Assembly: GCA_017881145.1 (NCBI GenBank)
Contig: JADGRG010000010.1
Coordinates: 1-5,328, forward strand
Source: Sandaracinaceae bacterium
GTDB lineage: Bacteria; Myxococcota_A; Polyangia; Polyangiales; JAFGIB01
Direction of reading: 5' to 3'
DNA: 5,328 nt
Part shown: piece after piece, positions 4,893 to 5,328 of the stretch
Layout of the letters: every line of letters begins with the position of its first letter
Position numbering within the stretch: position 1 is the stretch's first letter
Made by a program: the position numbers and the translations under genes
The notes under the pieces: model-generated
The model's database searches: none
What the model saw: only the letters and a program-made list of their open reading frames with translations
Told to the model about the DNA's origin: nothing

Positions 4893-5328
4893 CTAAACCG
4901 TCTCGTCGGCCTGCGTGGCAGGGCGGGGTTTGACCTTGGCGTGCACGGGCTTGACCACCGGTGCCATGACCAGGGTCATGTTGCGGCCCTCCATGCGGGG
5001 GGTGAGCTCGACGATGGCCAGGTCTCGGGTGCGGTCGACCACGACGTGGAGCTGCTTTTCGGCGGCTTCCGGGTGGGTGATCTCGCGGCCACGGAAACGG
5101 CAGGTGATCTTCACCTTGTTGCCCTCTTCGAGGAAGCGCCGCGCGTGGTTGATCTTCACTTCGAGGTCGTGCACGTCGGTCTTGGGCCGGAGCTTGATTT
5201 CCTTCAGCTCGACCACGGCTTGGCGCTTCTTTGCCTCGTTCGTACGCTTCTTTTCCTCGTACTTGAACTTCCCGAAATCCATGATCTTGCAGACCGGTGG
5301 ATAAGCCTTCGGGTTGACTTCGACGAGG
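4893..5328 (-). CDS. infC: Translation initiation factor IF-3, 3' part (N-terminus outside window)
   Basis: IF3 binds the 30S subunit, keeps 50S from joining early and proofreads initiator tRNA and start codon choice. About 144 codons are visible. The frame stays open to the window edge and its first residues, LVEVNPKAYPPVCKI, are the conserved end of the IF3 N-domain, so the ATG at 5282 is internal and the true start lies beyond 5328. Next come the lysine-rich linker helix (MDFGKFKYEEKKRTNEAKKR) and the C-domain, with the hallmarks KEIKLRPKTDVHDLEVK, the FLEEGNKVKIT strand, FRGREITH and the closing GRNMTLVMAP. About 50-60 N-terminal residues are probably missing. After the usual IF3 end (around VMAP) there is a tail of about 20 residues rich in K, P, V and A. 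The stop is TAG at 4893-4895, followed almost at once by TGA. It heads the cluster seen here; thrS often lies upstream in related genomes. Identification is very secure. Confidence 0.97.
   Translation of the reverse strand, partial: LVEVNPKAYPPVCKIMDFGKFKYEEKKRTNEAKKRQAVVELKEIKLRPKTDVHDLEVKINHARRFLEEGNKVKITCRFRGREITHPEAAEKQLHVVVDRTRDLAIVELTPRMEGRNMTLVMAPVVKPVHAKVKPRPATQADETV

Overview
This is a GC-rich bacterial housekeeping window. All six genes lie on the minus strand, so transcription runs from high to low coordinates: infC (3' part only) > rpmI > rplT > pheS > pheT > ihfA. This translation/nucleoid cluster is well known in Proteobacteria and in the former Deltaproteobacteria (including Myxococcota). 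The order, the GC richness and the protein sequences suggest a deltaproteobacterial or myxobacterial-type organism, but this is an inference with no marker gene to settle it.

Layout in transcription order. infC enters at the right edge (to 4893) and lacks its N-terminus. A 171-nt gap (4722-4892) follows; it holds a GC-rich hairpin repeat and a good sigma70-type promoter candidate reading into rpmI. rpmI (4721-4521) and rplT (4508-4164) are 12 nt apart. A 59-nt gap precedes pheS (4104-3034), and 12 nt separate pheS from pheT (3021-517). A 129-nt gap (388-516) carries a second copy of the hairpin repeat. ihfA (387-58) follows, with a short stem-loop 12 nt beyond its stop. No gene-free stretch exceeds 300 bases.

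The genes supply initiation factor IF3, ribosomal proteins bL35 and uL20, both subunits of phenylalanyl-tRNA synthetase (alpha2-beta2), and the DNA-bending alpha subunit of integration host factor. The 12-nt spacings make co-translation of rpmI-rplT and pheS-pheT likely. The infC-rpmI promoter could let the ribosomal-protein and pheST part be expressed apart from infC.

I see no new defence system, mobile gene, CRISPR array or RNA gene. The most interesting material is between genes. A near-identical 32-bp hairpin sits just after the stops of infC and pheT, together with a shared 12-mer. At pheT the stop-codon sequence is itself duplicated on the far side of the hairpin, which looks like the scar of a small inserted or duplicated element. 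The long open frames on the plus strand are shadows of pheT/pheS.
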